NCBI GenBank assembly: GCA_016709335.1
Contig: JADJNC010000047.1
Span: 1-29,708, forward strand
Direction of reading: 5' to 3'
Origin: Candidatus Propionivibrio dominans
GTDB taxonomy: Bacteria > Pseudomonadota > Gammaproteobacteria > Burkholderiales > Rhodocyclaceae
Length of the DNA stretch: 29,708 bases
The translations under genes and the position numbers were made by a program. Numbering within the stretch: position 1 is the first letter of the stretch; every line of letters starts with the position of its first letter. The notes beneath the pieces were generated by a model. The model worked only from the letters and a program-made list of their open reading frames with translations. It ran no database searches and was not told the origin of the DNA. Shown piece by piece: positions 15,312 through 25,382 of this stretch.

Positions 15312-18300
15312 CGGCACTGCGCGCTTCGCTGGCATAGTGAACACCGCGGCCCTCACGCAAAGCGGCGGCACGCTATCCGGCCCCGGCACCGTGACCGCCG
15401 GCACGCTCAACTGGACCGGCGGCACGATGGGTGAGTCCGGGCACGGCGGCGGCACGACCAATGTCACCGGGGTGACCACGATCAGTGCCAGCGGCAACCA
15501 GTCGATCTACTACGGCCATACACTCAACCTGAACGGAACTACCAGTTGGACTTCCGGCGACAGCAGCTACATCGCTCTCTACAGCGCCGGCGGGGCCGAA
15601 GGCACGAGCACACTGAACATCGGCGCGGGGGCCAGCTTCACCGATGCGGGCGCGGCCACTGACGCGGGCACCCGCTACCTCGGTTACTACAGCGACGGCT
15701 TGGTCAACAACGCCGGCACCTACAACCGAAACGGGCTGGGCACGACGCAGCTCGACAAGTTCGGCAACACCGGCACGGTCAACGTCAACGGCGGGACACT
15801 CACGATTACCGGCGGCCTGACCAATTTCAGCGGCACCACGCTGACCGGTGGCAACTTCAACGTCATTGGTGCCAGCACCTTCAGCTTCATTGGCGCCAAC
15901 GTGGTGACCAATGCCGCAGGCATCACCCTGGACGGCGCCGGCTCGCAGTTCCTCAATGCCTCAGGCGGCACTAACGGCTTGGCCAACCTGGCCGCCAACA
16001 CGGCGGCCGGCAGCTTCACCATCCGCAACGGGCGCAACTTCACGTCCGTCGGGCCATTCGACAACGCCGGCATCGTCAATGTCGGCGCGTCCAGCACCTT
16101 TACCGGTGGCGGCCTGTTCACCAACCAGGTCAGCGGGCAACTGCAGATGGCCGGAGGTAGCTACGCCGGCCCCAGCCTGGCCAACTCGGGTGTGGTCAGC
16201 GGCTTCGGCGCGGTGGCGCCGGTGTTGTCGAACTCGGGCACGGTGCGCGCCAGTGGCGGCACGCTGGAGTTGACCGGGGGCGTGCTGGGCGCGACGGGCA
16301 CGGTGCTCGTCGACACCGGGGCCACGCTGTCGCTGGGCGCGGCCAGCACAGCCCGCAACCTGACGCACGAAGGCACGCTGCTGGCCTTGGGCACCAACAA
16401 CATCACCGTCTTCAACGACTACAACAACGCCAACTTCGGCGTCGGCAACAGCTTCGACCGGCGCGCGGGTGTCAGCGGCACGGGTCAGATCCTGGCATCG
16501 GGAACGACACAGCAGACCCTGACCGGCGCCTTGATCACCGGTGGCGACACCGGCAGCGTCGTCATGACGCTGCCCAATATTCGCGTTGGCCTGGGCGGCA
16601 TCAGCAGCACCTTCACCATCAACAACGTCGGCCTGGGCGGCCCCAGCCTGCGCGGCGCGCTGGTCACCACCGGTATCAACAACACCGGCCTGTCGGGCAG
16701 CGGCGTGACGGCGCAGAACTGGGGCGCCATTTCGCAGTTTGGTCCCGGCCAGACCTTCACCGTCACTTTCGATCCGAATTTCGGCCAGGCCCTGTCGGGC
16801 CAGGTGCTGCAGGTGGTGAACAACTTCGACAACGTTGCGGGCCAGACGCTGACCATCACCGGCCAGGCGTTCAACCTGGCTCAAGGTGCGGCTAGCCCGA
16901 CCCCGATCGACCTCGGCAACTTCCGCGTCGGCCTGCCCGGCGGCGCGGCGCCGCAGAACCAGAACGTCGCAGTCGCCAACACCGTGGCCGGACCCTTCAC
17001 CGAGAGCCTGGGCATCGGCGCGGCGAGCGTTAACAACACCGCCTTCACGCTGACCAACAACCTGGGTACGGGCCTGATCGCGGCCGGCGGCAGCAACGCC
17101 GCCGCGCTCAACGTCGCGCGTAACGGCGGTGGCGCCGGCCTAAACACCGGCACCTTGTCGATCCTGTACACCTCCGACGGCGCCGGCACCTCGGGCCTGG
17201 CGGCGATCAACGCCAACAGCGAGAACCTCAGCGTTAACGCCACCGGCTTCAACCTGGCCCAAGGTGCGGCGAGCCCGGCCGCGATCAACCTCGGCAACTT
17301 CCGCGTCGGCGTGGCCGGCGGGGCGGCGCCGCAGAACCAGAACGTCGCGGTCGCCAACACCGTGGCTGGACCCTTCACCGAGAGCCTGGGCATCGGCTCG
17401 GCGAGCGTGAGCAACGCCGCCTTCACGCTGACCAACAACCTGGGCAGCGCCCTGATCCTTGCTGGCGGCAGCAACGCCAGCGCGCTCAACGTCGCGCGTA
17501 ACAGCGGCATTGCCGGCCTGAACAGCGGTACGCTGGCGATCCAGTACACCTCCGACGGTGCCGGCACCTCGGGCCTGATGGCGATCAACGCCAACAGCCA
17601 GAACATCACCGTCAATGCCACCGGCTTCAACGCCGCCGCAGGCTCGGCGACCCCGACCCCGATCAACCTCGGCAACTTCCGCGTCGGCTTGGCCGGCGGG
17701 GCGACACCGCAGAGCCAGAACGTCGCGGTCGCCAACATCGTGGCTGGTACCTTCACCGAGAGCCTGGGCATCGGCTCGGCGAGCGTGAGCAACGCCGCCT
17801 TCACGCTGACCAACAACCTGGGCAGCGCCCTGATCCTTGCTGGCGGCAGCAACGCCAGCGCGCTCAACGTCGCGCGTAACAGCGGCGGTGCCGGCCTGAA
17901 CAGCGGTACGCTGGCGATCCAATACACCTCCGACGGCACCGGCACCTCGGGCCTGGCGGCGATCAACGCCAACAGCCAGAACATCACCGTCAACGCCACC
18001 GGCTACAACGCCGCCGTCGGCAGCACCACGCCGTCGCCTGTGAACCTTGCGGCGCAGCGTGTGGGCGGCACACTGAGCACGGAGCTCACCGTTGCCAACA
18101 CCGTAGCCGCTGGCGCTTTCAGCGAAGACCTCAATGCCAGCTTCAGCGGCTTTGCTAATGGCGCCACAGGCAGCGGCAGCATTGCCGGGCGCTTGGCGGG
18201 CACTAGCAACACGGGTGTTGGCAGCATGAGCGTAGGCCTGGACACCACCACCTCGGGCGTCAAGAGCGGCACGGCCACGCTGGCCTATGCAACGGCCGGC

Positions 18301-19233
18301 GCTGTGAATGGCGTCAGCAACAACCTTGGTGTGGCGTCGGTTGGCACGCAACTGGTCACGGTGAACGGCAACGTGTATGCGCCAGCCGTGGCCCAATTGA
18401 ACACGCCCGCGGTGAACTTCGGCGTCGTGCGCGTGGGCGATGTGGTTGCCGCCCAGAACGTGAGTGTCTCCAACACCACCAGTGGTATGCTCACCGACAC
18501 CCTGCGTGCCAGCCTAAGCGGTGGCGCAGCGCCTTTCACCGCCAGTGGTACGGCCGCCGGTGTGGCCGCAGGCGCCACGGACGCCAGCAACCTGAGCGTG
18601 GCGCTGAACACCGGCACAGCCGGGGTGTACAGCGGCACCAACGCGGTGGTCACCTACACCAGCCAGAACCCGGAAATGGCCGACTTTGCGCTGGGTACCG
18701 CCAACGTCGCGCTCTCGGCGACCGTGAATAATCTGGCCGCAACCACTCTGGCCAAGACCGCTGGCGTCGGTAGCCTGAGCGGTGGGGCGCTGAGCTACAC
18801 GCTGAACTTCGGCACCGTGGTGCTGGGCGTCGATGGTGGATCGACCGCGCTGTCGCTGACCAACAGCGCTTTCGGCCCGGCAGATGCACTGGCCGGTACC
18901 TTCAACCTCTCGGCGCTGCAAACGGGCGACCCCTTCCAACTGGGCGGCTTCAACAGCTTTAACAACATTGCCGCAGGCAACAGCCTGGCCGGTGGCCTGA
19001 GCGTGGGCTTCAGCGGCACCAGCCTGGGGAGCTTCGACCGCTTGATTGTGTTGAACCGCCTATCCACCAACAGCAGCCTCACTGAACCTGAACGGCAACT
19101 TCTAGCAATCGAGTTGCGCCTGCAGGGTGAGGTGTTGGCCGTCCCGGAGCCTGGCACCTATGGCATGATGCTCACCGGGTTACTGGTTGTGGTATTCGGC
19201 GCTCGCCGCCGCACGGCGCGTCAGGCCGCTTGA
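14962..19233 (+). CDS. Giant PEP-CTERM repeat protein, C-terminal part
   Basis: From about 15016 this frame carries the last 1400 residues. It finishes repeat copies 4 and 5, then a beta-rich region (to about residue 630), then three exact-period 126-residue units of choice-of-anchor type (LGNFRVGLAGGA.PQ.QNVAVAN, FTESLGIGSASVSNAAFTLTNNLG) and two more diverged ones. The C-terminus is a classic PEP-CTERM signal: VPEPGTYGMML, a hydrophobic helix (TGLLVVVFG) and the basic tail ARRRTARQAA. Such proteins are processed by an exosortase (EpsH/XrtA) in exopolysaccharide-producing bacteria; none is encoded here. The first 18 or so residues of the open frame are out-of-phase repeat sequence, so the true start is the upstream ATG at 11348. 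Intact, the protein would be about 2600 residues. Confidence 0.82.
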   Translation: MRARPLTRAPATSVTTATAVNNAGTYNRNGLGTTQLDKFGNTGTVNVNGGALSLGSGGTSTGTFNVASGATLGVNSGTYNFDGGAIANGGTLRVNGGTANIAAAVTYSGSGEIVVSSGTARFAGIVNTAALTQSGGTLSGPGTVTAGTLNWTGGTMGESGHGGGTTNVTGVTTISASGNQSIYYGHTLNLNGTTSWTSGDSSYIALYSAGGAEGTSTLNIGAGASFTDAGAATDAGTRYLGYYSDGLVNNAGTYNRNGLGTTQLDKFGNTGTVNVNGGTLTITGGLTNFSGTTLTGGNFNVIGASTFSFIGANVVTNAAGITLDGAGSQFLNASGGTNGLANLAANTAAGSFTIRNGRNFTSVGPFDNAGIVNVGASSTFTGGGLFTNQVSGQLQMAGGSYAGPSLANSGVVSGFGAVAPVLSNSGTVRASGGTLELTGGVLGATGTVLVDTGATLSLGAASTARNLTHEGTLLALGTNNITVFNDYNNANFGVGNSFDRRAGVSGTGQILASGTTQQTLTGALITGGDTGSVVMTLPNIRVGLGGISSTFTINNVGLGGPSLRGALVTTGINNTGLSGSGVTAQNWGAISQFGPGQTFTVTFDPNFGQALSGQVLQVVNNFDNVAGQTLTITGQAFNLAQGAASPTPIDLGNFRVGLPGGAAPQNQNVAVANTVAGPFTESLGIGAASVNNTAFTLTNNLGTGLIAAGGSNAAALNVARNGGGAGLNTGTLSILYTSDGAGTSGLAAINANSENLSVNATGFNLAQGAASPAAINLGNFRVGVAGGAAPQNQNVAVANTVAGPFTESLGIGSASVSNAAFTLTNNLGSALILAGGSNASALNVARNSGIAGLNSGTLAIQYTSDGAGTSGLMAINANSQNITVNATGFNAAAGSATPTPINLGNFRVGLAGGATPQSQNVAVANIVAGTFTESLGIGSASVSNAAFTLTNNLGSALILAGGSNASALNVARNSGGAGLNSGTLAIQYTSDGTGTSGLAAINANSQNITVNATGYNAAVGSTTPSPVNLAAQRVGGTLSTELTVANTVAAGAFSEDLNASFSGFANGATGSGSIAGRLAGTSNTGVGSMSVGLDTTTSGVKSGTATLAYATAGAVNGVSNNLGVASVGTQLVTVNGNVYAPAVAQLNTPAVNFGVVRVGDVVAAQNVSVSNTTSGMLTDTLRASLSGGAAPFTASGTAAGVAAGATDASNLSVALNTGTAGVYSGTNAVVTYTSQNPEMADFALGTANVALSATVNNLAATTLAKTAGVGSLSGGALSYTLNFGTVVLGVDGGSTALSLTNSAFGPADALAGTFNLSALQTGDPFQLGGFNSFNNIAAGNSLAGGLSVGFSGTSLGSFDRLIVLNRLSTNSSLTEPERQLLAIELRLQGEVLAVPEPGTYGMMLTGLLVVVFGARRRTARQAA
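16880..18010 (+). repeat. Three 378-nt coding repeats (choice-of-anchor units)
   Basis: The coding motif for FTESLGIG recurs at 16995, 17373 and 17751, exactly 378 nt (126 residues) apart. Copies 2 and 3 are almost identical and copy 1 is a little more diverged. Unlike the 684-nt units upstream, these carry no frame-breaking indels. Confidence 0.9.
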
Positions 19234-19255
19234 TTCGGGGCCGTGCAGTATCTGG

Positions 19256-19283
19256 CTTGCGGGCGTCCTCCGTCGCCCGCAAG
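19256..19283 (+). terminator. Perfect 10-bp hairpin after the giant gene
   Basis: CTTGCGGGCG (19256-19265) pairs perfectly with CGCCCGCAAG (19274-19283) across an 8-nt loop, 22 nt after the stop of the giant gene. No T-run follows, so it may be a factor-assisted terminator or an mRNA-stabilising or attenuating hairpin ahead of the two small genes. Confidence 0.5.
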
Positions 19284-19348
19284 TCGCGCGTACTTTGGCT
19301 CGCCGGTGCCAGCCCGTTTCGATCAATTTCATGAAAGGTCTTGAACCC

Positions 19349-19648
19349 ATGTCGTCCAGAACGCAGTCCCTGTTGCTCCACCTCATCGTCTGGACGGTGC
19401 TCGCCCTGGTCATGGCGAACATCGTACTGGTGCAGACCAATCGCGGGCTGGCGCTGGAGAACGTCGAGAAACAGCAATTCATCCAGGGCACCGTCGCGCT
19501 CGAAGGGCTCAACAAGGAAATCGTCAACGCGCTGGTCGAGTTATCGGTCAAGAAGCAGGACGATCAGTTGCGTGCCTTGCTGGCCGCCAACGGCATAACC
19601 TTCAATGTCAATCCCCCGGCCAATCCGGCGCAGGGCGGCAGGAAATGA
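19349..19648 (+). CDS. Small single-pass membrane protein A
   Basis: A 99-residue product, not recognised. It has one hydrophobic helix at about residues 8-27 (LLLHLIVWTVLALVMANIVLV), then a mostly helical, coiled-coil-like stretch (RGLALENVEKQQF through LVELSVKKQDDQLRALL), ending NGITFNVNPP and a Gly/Pro/Ala tail. A bitopic protein with a periplasmic C-terminus is likely. The ATG at 19349 follows AAAGG by about 10 nt; an in-frame ATG at 19331 has no ribosome site. Its stop overlaps the start of the next gene, so the two are translated together. Sits just downstream of the PEP-CTERM gene, whose partner it may be; that is inference. Confidence 0.7.
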   Translation: MSSRTQSLLLHLIVWTVLALVMANIVLVQTNRGLALENVEKQQFIQGTVALEGLNKEIVNALVELSVKKQDDQLRALLAANGITFNVNPPANPAQGGRK

Positions 19649-19974
19649 GCGCAGCCATGAATGACAGTACGAGCGCCCCTACCCCTCTCCTGACACCCGT
19701 CATCGTGCTCGCCTGTGCGGTACTGTTGTGGGTGCTCTTTCAGACCTATGCCTTGTTCAATGAGCGCCAGGCGCTGCTCGCTGCGGCGGCGCAACTGGCG
19801 AAACAGGCCGAGGCGGCAACCAAGGTGCGCGCCTCGATCGACAGCATCGCCGCCGGCGTCAAGCGTCTGTCCGATGGCGGCAATGCGAACGCACGCGTCA
19901 TCGTCGACGAACTGGCGCGGCGCGGCGTGACCATCAATCCGAATTCGGCACAAGCCGGCGGTGCGGCAAAGTAG
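19645..19974 (+). CDS. Small single-pass membrane protein B
   Basis: A 109-residue product, not recognised. Layout parallels protein A: short polar N-terminus, one membrane helix (about residues 15-34, LLTPVIVLACAVLLWVLFQT), a heptad-like helical segment (NERQALLAAAAQLAKQAEAATKVRASI), and a C-terminus ELARRGVTINPN that resembles LLAANGITFNVN of protein A. The start ATG overlaps the stop of the previous gene (ATGA), with GGCAGGAA as ribosome site, indicating tight coupling and near-equal production. The pair may form a hetero-oligomeric membrane complex. Ends 119 nt before the convergent creA gene. Confidence 0.7.
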   Translation: MSAAMNDSTSAPTPLLTPVIVLACAVLLWVLFQTYALFNERQALLAAAAQLAKQAEAATKVRASIDSIAAGVKRLSDGGNANARVIVDELARRGVTINPNSAQAGGAAK

Positions 19975-20093
19975 TTGACCTGCGTTTTGGGCTGCTCACC
20001 GTTGTTGCACGCCCGCATCCCCTGCCGGGGCGCGCTGGAGCATGGCAATGGTCAAGGCAGATCCATGCACTGGGCCGATCAGGCCGATTTATG

Positions 20094-20555
20094 TCAGCGG
20101 GCGCCCCACGGCATGACCGGCACGGTCGACAGGCTATTGGCCGGTGCGCCGTCGATCAGCTTGCGGCTGATGGCCAGATAAACCAGCGTGCGATTGGCCT
20201 CATCCCACAGGCGGATGACACGCGTTTCCTTGAAGAAGATCGACGTGTCCTCGGTGAACACCGTGGCTTCCTTGGGCAGTTTGTCGGGCAGGGTGATCGG
20301 GCCGGTCTGCCGGCAGGCCAGCGAAAATTGCGAAGGATCCTGGGCCAGTCCGAAACTGCCGCTGACACCGCCGGTACGCGCCTGGCTGACGTGGCAGGTG
20401 ACGCCCGGTATCTTGGGATCGGCAAACGATTCGACGCAGACCTTGTGATTGGCGCCGATCAGTTTCCATTCGGTCGTGACGCAACCGATGTTTTCGGCGC
20501 TGGCGGCCGTGCAGGCCAGCGCGAGGGCGAGGAGGAGGGCGGGTTTGTTGTGCAT
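20094..20555 (-). CDS. creA: CreA family protein
   Basis: A 153-residue secreted protein of the CreA family, whose function is unknown. It has an N-terminal signal peptide (MHNKPALLLALALACTAASA, cleavage near residue 20), the family opening ENIGCVTTEWKLIGANHKVCVESFADPKIPGVTCHVSQARTGG and the conserved FTEDTSIFFKETRVIRLWDEANRTLVYLAISRKLIDGAPANSLSTVPVMPW. A GGAG ribosome site lies 8 nt before the ATG. Its final 306 bp are duplicated at 9318-9623. If the accessory block was inserted here, the downstream two thirds of this gene may have been supplied by the incoming DNA. Confidence 0.93.
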   Translation of the reverse strand: MHNKPALLLALALACTAASAENIGCVTTEWKLIGANHKVCVESFADPKIPGVTCHVSQARTGGVSGSFGLAQDPSQFSLACRQTGPITLPDKLPKEATVFTEDTSIFFKETRVIRLWDEANRTLVYLAISRKLIDGAPANSLSTVPVMPWGAR

Positions 20556-20584
20556 GAGGCGTACTCCGTTGTTGGCAGCATGAT

Positions 20585-20792
20585 GTAGGTCGGGTTAACG
20601 TAGCGTCCCCAAGGGGATTTCCTGCGGGGCGTAACCCGACGGAAGCAACGCTCGCAGTTTGGGTCAGGAGCTGCGTCCCCCAGGAGGATTTGCTTCGCAG
20701 CATAACCCGACTGAAGCAAATGGCAGCAGTCAATGGAGGCTGCCCATTGCTTACTTACGTTCGTCGGGTTACGCTGCGCTAACCCGACCTAC
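20585..20792. repeat. Nested REP-like palindrome cluster
   Basis: The intergenic region between parC and creA is built from related palindromes: outer arms GTAGGTCGGGTTA (20585-20597) and TAACCCGACCTAC (20780-20792) match perfectly. An inner hairpin spans 20589-20640, a second unit repeats at a 70-nt period (CGTCCCC at 20604 and 20674, each leading to TAACCCGAC then GAAGCAA), and a compact palindrome occupies 20763-20788 (GTCGGGTTA, 8-nt loop, TAACCCGAC). Looks like a mosaic of mobile REP units. Confidence 0.8.
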
Positions 20793-20808
20793 GAGCTACG
20801 AGCTACGA

Positions 20809-23163
20809 CTACGTTTTTTCCGGCAAGGCCTCAAGCATCGGTTTGTTGATCAGCCCGACTGTCGCGCCGCGCCGGGCGCGTTGTCCAAGGTGTTTTTCTT
20901 CCGAGAGCAGGGATTTGGGCTTGTTGCGGAACGTGCCCTTGATACTGACCACCGGACCCCTGACGGCGATCACTGACTTGAGCGACTCCTTGCCCCGGAG
21001 GCCGATGATCTGCACGCCCTTGCCGCTGGAAAGGCGCTTCATCTGGTCGAGCGGGAAGACCAGCAGGCGGCCATCTGCAGACAGCGCCGCCACATGATCG
21101 GTACCGGCCACGCGTGCCGGCGGCAGGATGCCGGCGTCGTCTTCCATGGCCAGGAAGGACTTGCCGGCCTTCTGGCGCGAGAGCAGGTCGGCGAAGGTGC
21201 AGATGAAGCCGTAGCCTGAGGTCTTGGCGAACAGTAACTCGTCATCCGGCTTGCCGGTGAGCACGTGGGCGATCCTGCCGGCGCCGATTTCGATGAAGGA
21301 GGGCAGTGGCGCACCCATCCCGCGCCCATCGGGCAGGCTGGCAATCGGCACGGTGAAGGCGCGGCCTTCGCTGGAGATGATGACGAGTGAATCGACCGAA
21401 CGGCATTCATGTGTGCTTCCGGGTCCGTCGCCGTCCTTGAACAGCACGCCGGACAGATCGAGCCCATGCCCCTGGCGGACTCGCGCCCAGCCTTTGTCGG
21501 AGACAATCAGCGTCACCGGTTCGTCGGCCACCGTCGCCACTTCCGAACGCGAGGCCATGCTTGCCGGCTGGATCAGGGTGCGCCGCTCGTCGCCATGCTT
21601 GCTGGCGTCGGCCTTGATCTCGCGCACCACCAGTTTGCGCAACAGAGATTCGTTGCCAAGCAGCTTGCGCAGGTCTTCCCTCTCGCCACGCAGTTTCTCA
21701 AGCTCCTGCTCGATCTTGATTCCTTCGAGCCGCGCCAGTTGGCGCAGGCGTATTTCGAGGATGTCTTCGGCCTGCCGCTCCGAGAGCTTGAAGCGCTCGA
21801 TCAGCGCCGGCTTGGGTTCGTCCGACTGGCGAATGACGCGGATCACCGCATCGATATTCAGGAAGACGATGTGCCGGCCTTCAAGGATGTGAATTCGATC
21901 GTTGGCCTTGGTCAGGCGGAAGTCAGTGCGTCGGCGAACAGTCTGCACGCGGTACTGGCACCACTCGCCGACCAGGTCGGCCAGAGTCTTCTGGCAAGGA
22001 CGGCCATCGATGCCGACGGCCACCAGGTTGATCGGCGCCGTGCTCTCAAGGCTGGTGTGGGCGAGCAGCAGGGCGACGAACTCGTCGCGACCGAGGCGCG
22101 AGCTGCACGGTTCGAAAACGAGGCGGATGTCGTCGTCCTTGCCCGATTCGTCGCGCGCACGTTCGAGCTGCGAGGCGAAAAGGGCCTTCAACTGTGCGGC
22201 GGATTGTTCGATCGATTTCTTGCCCGGCTTCGGCTGCGGGTTCATCAGCGCGCCGATTTCGGAAAGCACGCGGGCCGAGGAAACGCCGGGTGACAGTTCC
22301 CTGATCACCAGTTGCCAGGCGCCTCGCGCCATTTCCTCGAACTCGTAGCGGGCGCGAACGCGCAGGCTGCCGCGACCCGTGCCGTAGGCGCTGGCGATTT
22401 CGGCAGCGGAAGAAATGATCTGGCCGCCACCGGGATAATCCGGGCCGGGGATGTGCTGCATCAGTTCGGCGACACCGGCCGCCGGATTCTGTAGTTTGTG
22501 GATGGTCGCCGCCGCAACCTCGCGCAGATTATGCGAGGGCATTTCAGTAGCCATGCCGACGGCGATTCCCGACGCGCCGTTGAGCAGCGAGAAGGGCAGG
22601 CGGGCGGGCAGGAAGGCGGGTTCCTCGAACGAGCCGTCGTAGTTCGGCTGGAAGTCGACGGTGCCTTCGCCGAGCTCGCCGAGCAGCAGTTCGGCAATCG
22701 GCGCCAGGCGCGCCTCGGTGTAGCGCATGGCAGCGGCATTATCGCCGTCGCGCGAGCCGAAGTTACCCTGGCCGTCAACCAGCGGGTAGCGCAGCGAGAA
22801 GGGCTGGGCAACGCGCACCATGGCGTCGTAAGCCGACGTGTCGCCATGCGGATGGTATTTGCCGATCACGTCGCCGACGACGCGTGCCGACTTCACCGGC
22901 TTGGCGCCGGCCAGCAGGCCGAGCTCGCGCATGGCGAAGAGCACGCGCCGCTGCACCGGTTTCTGCCCGTCCTTGACGTCAGGCAGGGCGCGGCCCTTGA
23001 CTACGGCAATGGCGTATTCGAGGTAATCGCGCGCCGCCGAATCGTGCAGCAGTATGCTTTCGTCCTCGTCGTCTTCGGGCGTTTCGGGCAAGGCCGCGGG
23101 TGGCGCCGGTGGAGGCGCGTCGGCTGGCGGCAACTCGTTGAAGAGGTCAGGTGTGGTCGGCAT
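20809..23163 (-). CDS. parC: DNA topoisomerase IV subunit A
   Basis: The DNA breakage-reunion subunit of topoisomerase IV, which with ParE separates replicated chromosomes. The 784-residue product begins with a Pro/Ala/acidic N-terminal extension of about 35 residues, then the GyrA/ParC core: [62 protein letters not shown] with the catalytic Tyr148, and [30 protein letters not shown] shortened C-terminal beta-pinwheel follows. At the two quinolone-resistance positions equivalent to E. coli Ser80 and Glu84 it has Thr109 and Asp113, conservative and possibly native. The ATG at 23163 is chosen for its AGGA site 6 nt upstream; a TTG at 23199 is unlikely. Confidence 0.95.
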   Translation of the reverse strand: MPTTPDLFNELPPADAPPPAPPAALPETPEDDEDESILLHDSAARDYLEYAIAVVKGRALPDVKDGQKPVQRRVLFAMRELGLLAGAKPVKSARVVGDVIGKYHPHGDTSAYDAMVRVAQPFSLRYPLVDGQGNFGSRDGDNAAAMRYTEARLAPIAELLLGELGEGTVDFQPNYDGSFEEPAFLPARLPFSLLNGASGIAVGMATEMPSHNLREVAAATIHKLQNPAAGVAELMQHIPGPDYPGGGQIISSAAEIASAYGTGRGSLRVRARYEFEEMARGAWQLVIRELSPGVSSARVLSEIGALMNPQPKPGKKSIEQSAAQLKALFASQLERARDESGKDDDIRLVFEPCSSRLGRDEFVALLLAHTSLESTAPINLVAVGIDGRPCQKTLADLVGEWCQYRVQTVRRRTDFRLTKANDRIHILEGRHIVFLNIDAVIRVIRQSDEPKPALIERFKLSERQAEDILEIRLRQLARLEGIKIEQELEKLRGEREDLRKLLGNESLLRKLVVREIKADASKHGDERRTLIQPASMASRSEVATVADEPVTLIVSDKGWARVRQGHGLDLSGVLFKDGDGPGSTHECRSVDSLVIISSEGRAFTVPIASLPDGRGMGAPLPSFIEIGAGRIAHVLTGKPDDELLFAKTSGYGFICTFADLLSRQKAGKSFLAMEDDAGILPPARVAGTDHVAALSADGRLLVFPLDQMKRLSSGKGVQIIGLRGKESLKSVIAVRGPVVSIKGTFRNKPKSLLSEEKHLGQRARRGATVGLINKPMLEALPEKT

Positions 23164-23195
23164 AGTGATCCTGGGAATGCTTGAATGGGCGTCGT

Positions 23196-23290
23196 TCAAC
23201 CCCTCCCGACCTCCCGTTGTCAGGGGAGGAGAAAACCATCGCGCACCGATACACGGCTCCCCCCTGAGAAGGGGGGCTGGGGGGGTTTAA
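23196..23290. repeat. GC-rich palindromic repeats between parE and parC
   Basis: Two adjacent hairpins: CCTCCC around 23210 pairing with GGGGAGG at 23222-23228, and a C6 run at 23258-23264 pairing with a G6 run near 23271-23276, followed by a G7 tract. The pattern is a typical intergenic palindromic repeat, similar in composition to the one interrupted by the IS4-type element. It lies in the 155-nt gap of the parE-parC unit. Confidence 0.55.
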
Positions 23291-23318
23291 AAGTGCTAAA
23301 TGACCAGAGCGTGTCACA

Positions 23319-25268
<1,950 letters not shown>

Positions 25269-25309
25269 TGCGCGGGATTCTCCAGCATGCGTGTTTCCGG
25301 GGCCAGGCC

Positions 25310-25344
25310 GGAAAAGCAAAGGCCAGCGTGAAACCGGCCCTTTG
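25310..25344 (-). terminator. Terminator candidate after the FHA gene
   Basis: On the minus strand CAAAGGGCC (25344-25336) pairs with GGCCTTTG (25324-25317) across an 11-nt loop with one bulge, followed by CTTTTCC. The T-run is short, so termination strength is uncertain. It separates the FHA gene from parE. Confidence 0.5.
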
Positions 25345-25382
25345 ATATTCAGGTCGCGATGATTCCTTGCAGCATGAGGGCT

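Larger units (their letters stand above)
12572..15800 (+). repeat. Five tandem coding repeats of about 684 nt
   Basis: The anchor encoding LSGPGTVTAGTLNWTGGTMG recurs at 12572, 13318, 14003, 14691 and 15372 (spacings 746, 685, 688, 681). Each unit encodes about 228 residues, including NQSIYYGH, NLNG, AEGTSTLNIGAG, GTTQLDKFGNTGTVNVNGG and TLRVNGGTANIAAAV. Copy 1 carries about 60 extra nt near 13192-13251. Copies 4 and 5 share a variant (SSYIALYSAGG) with copies 1-3 having SSAIYIYSAGG, suggesting recent unit duplication or conversion. Copy 5 is partial. Six frame-changing indels lie in these units. Confidence 0.92.

Noticed and set aside
12572..15800. CRISPR or satellite-type array
   Set aside because: Units are about 684 nt, contiguous and coding, with no short repeats and spacers.
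16881..18396. Long minus-strand open frames across the choice-of-anchor repeats
   Set aside because: They mirror the repetitive coding sequence of the plus strand and have no ribosome sites or family-like products.
20804..23199. Quinolone-resistance mutations in parC (Thr and Asp at the positions equivalent to Ser80 and Glu84)
   Set aside because: Both are conservative residues that can be native in this lineage; without a wild-type relative no resistance claim is justified.
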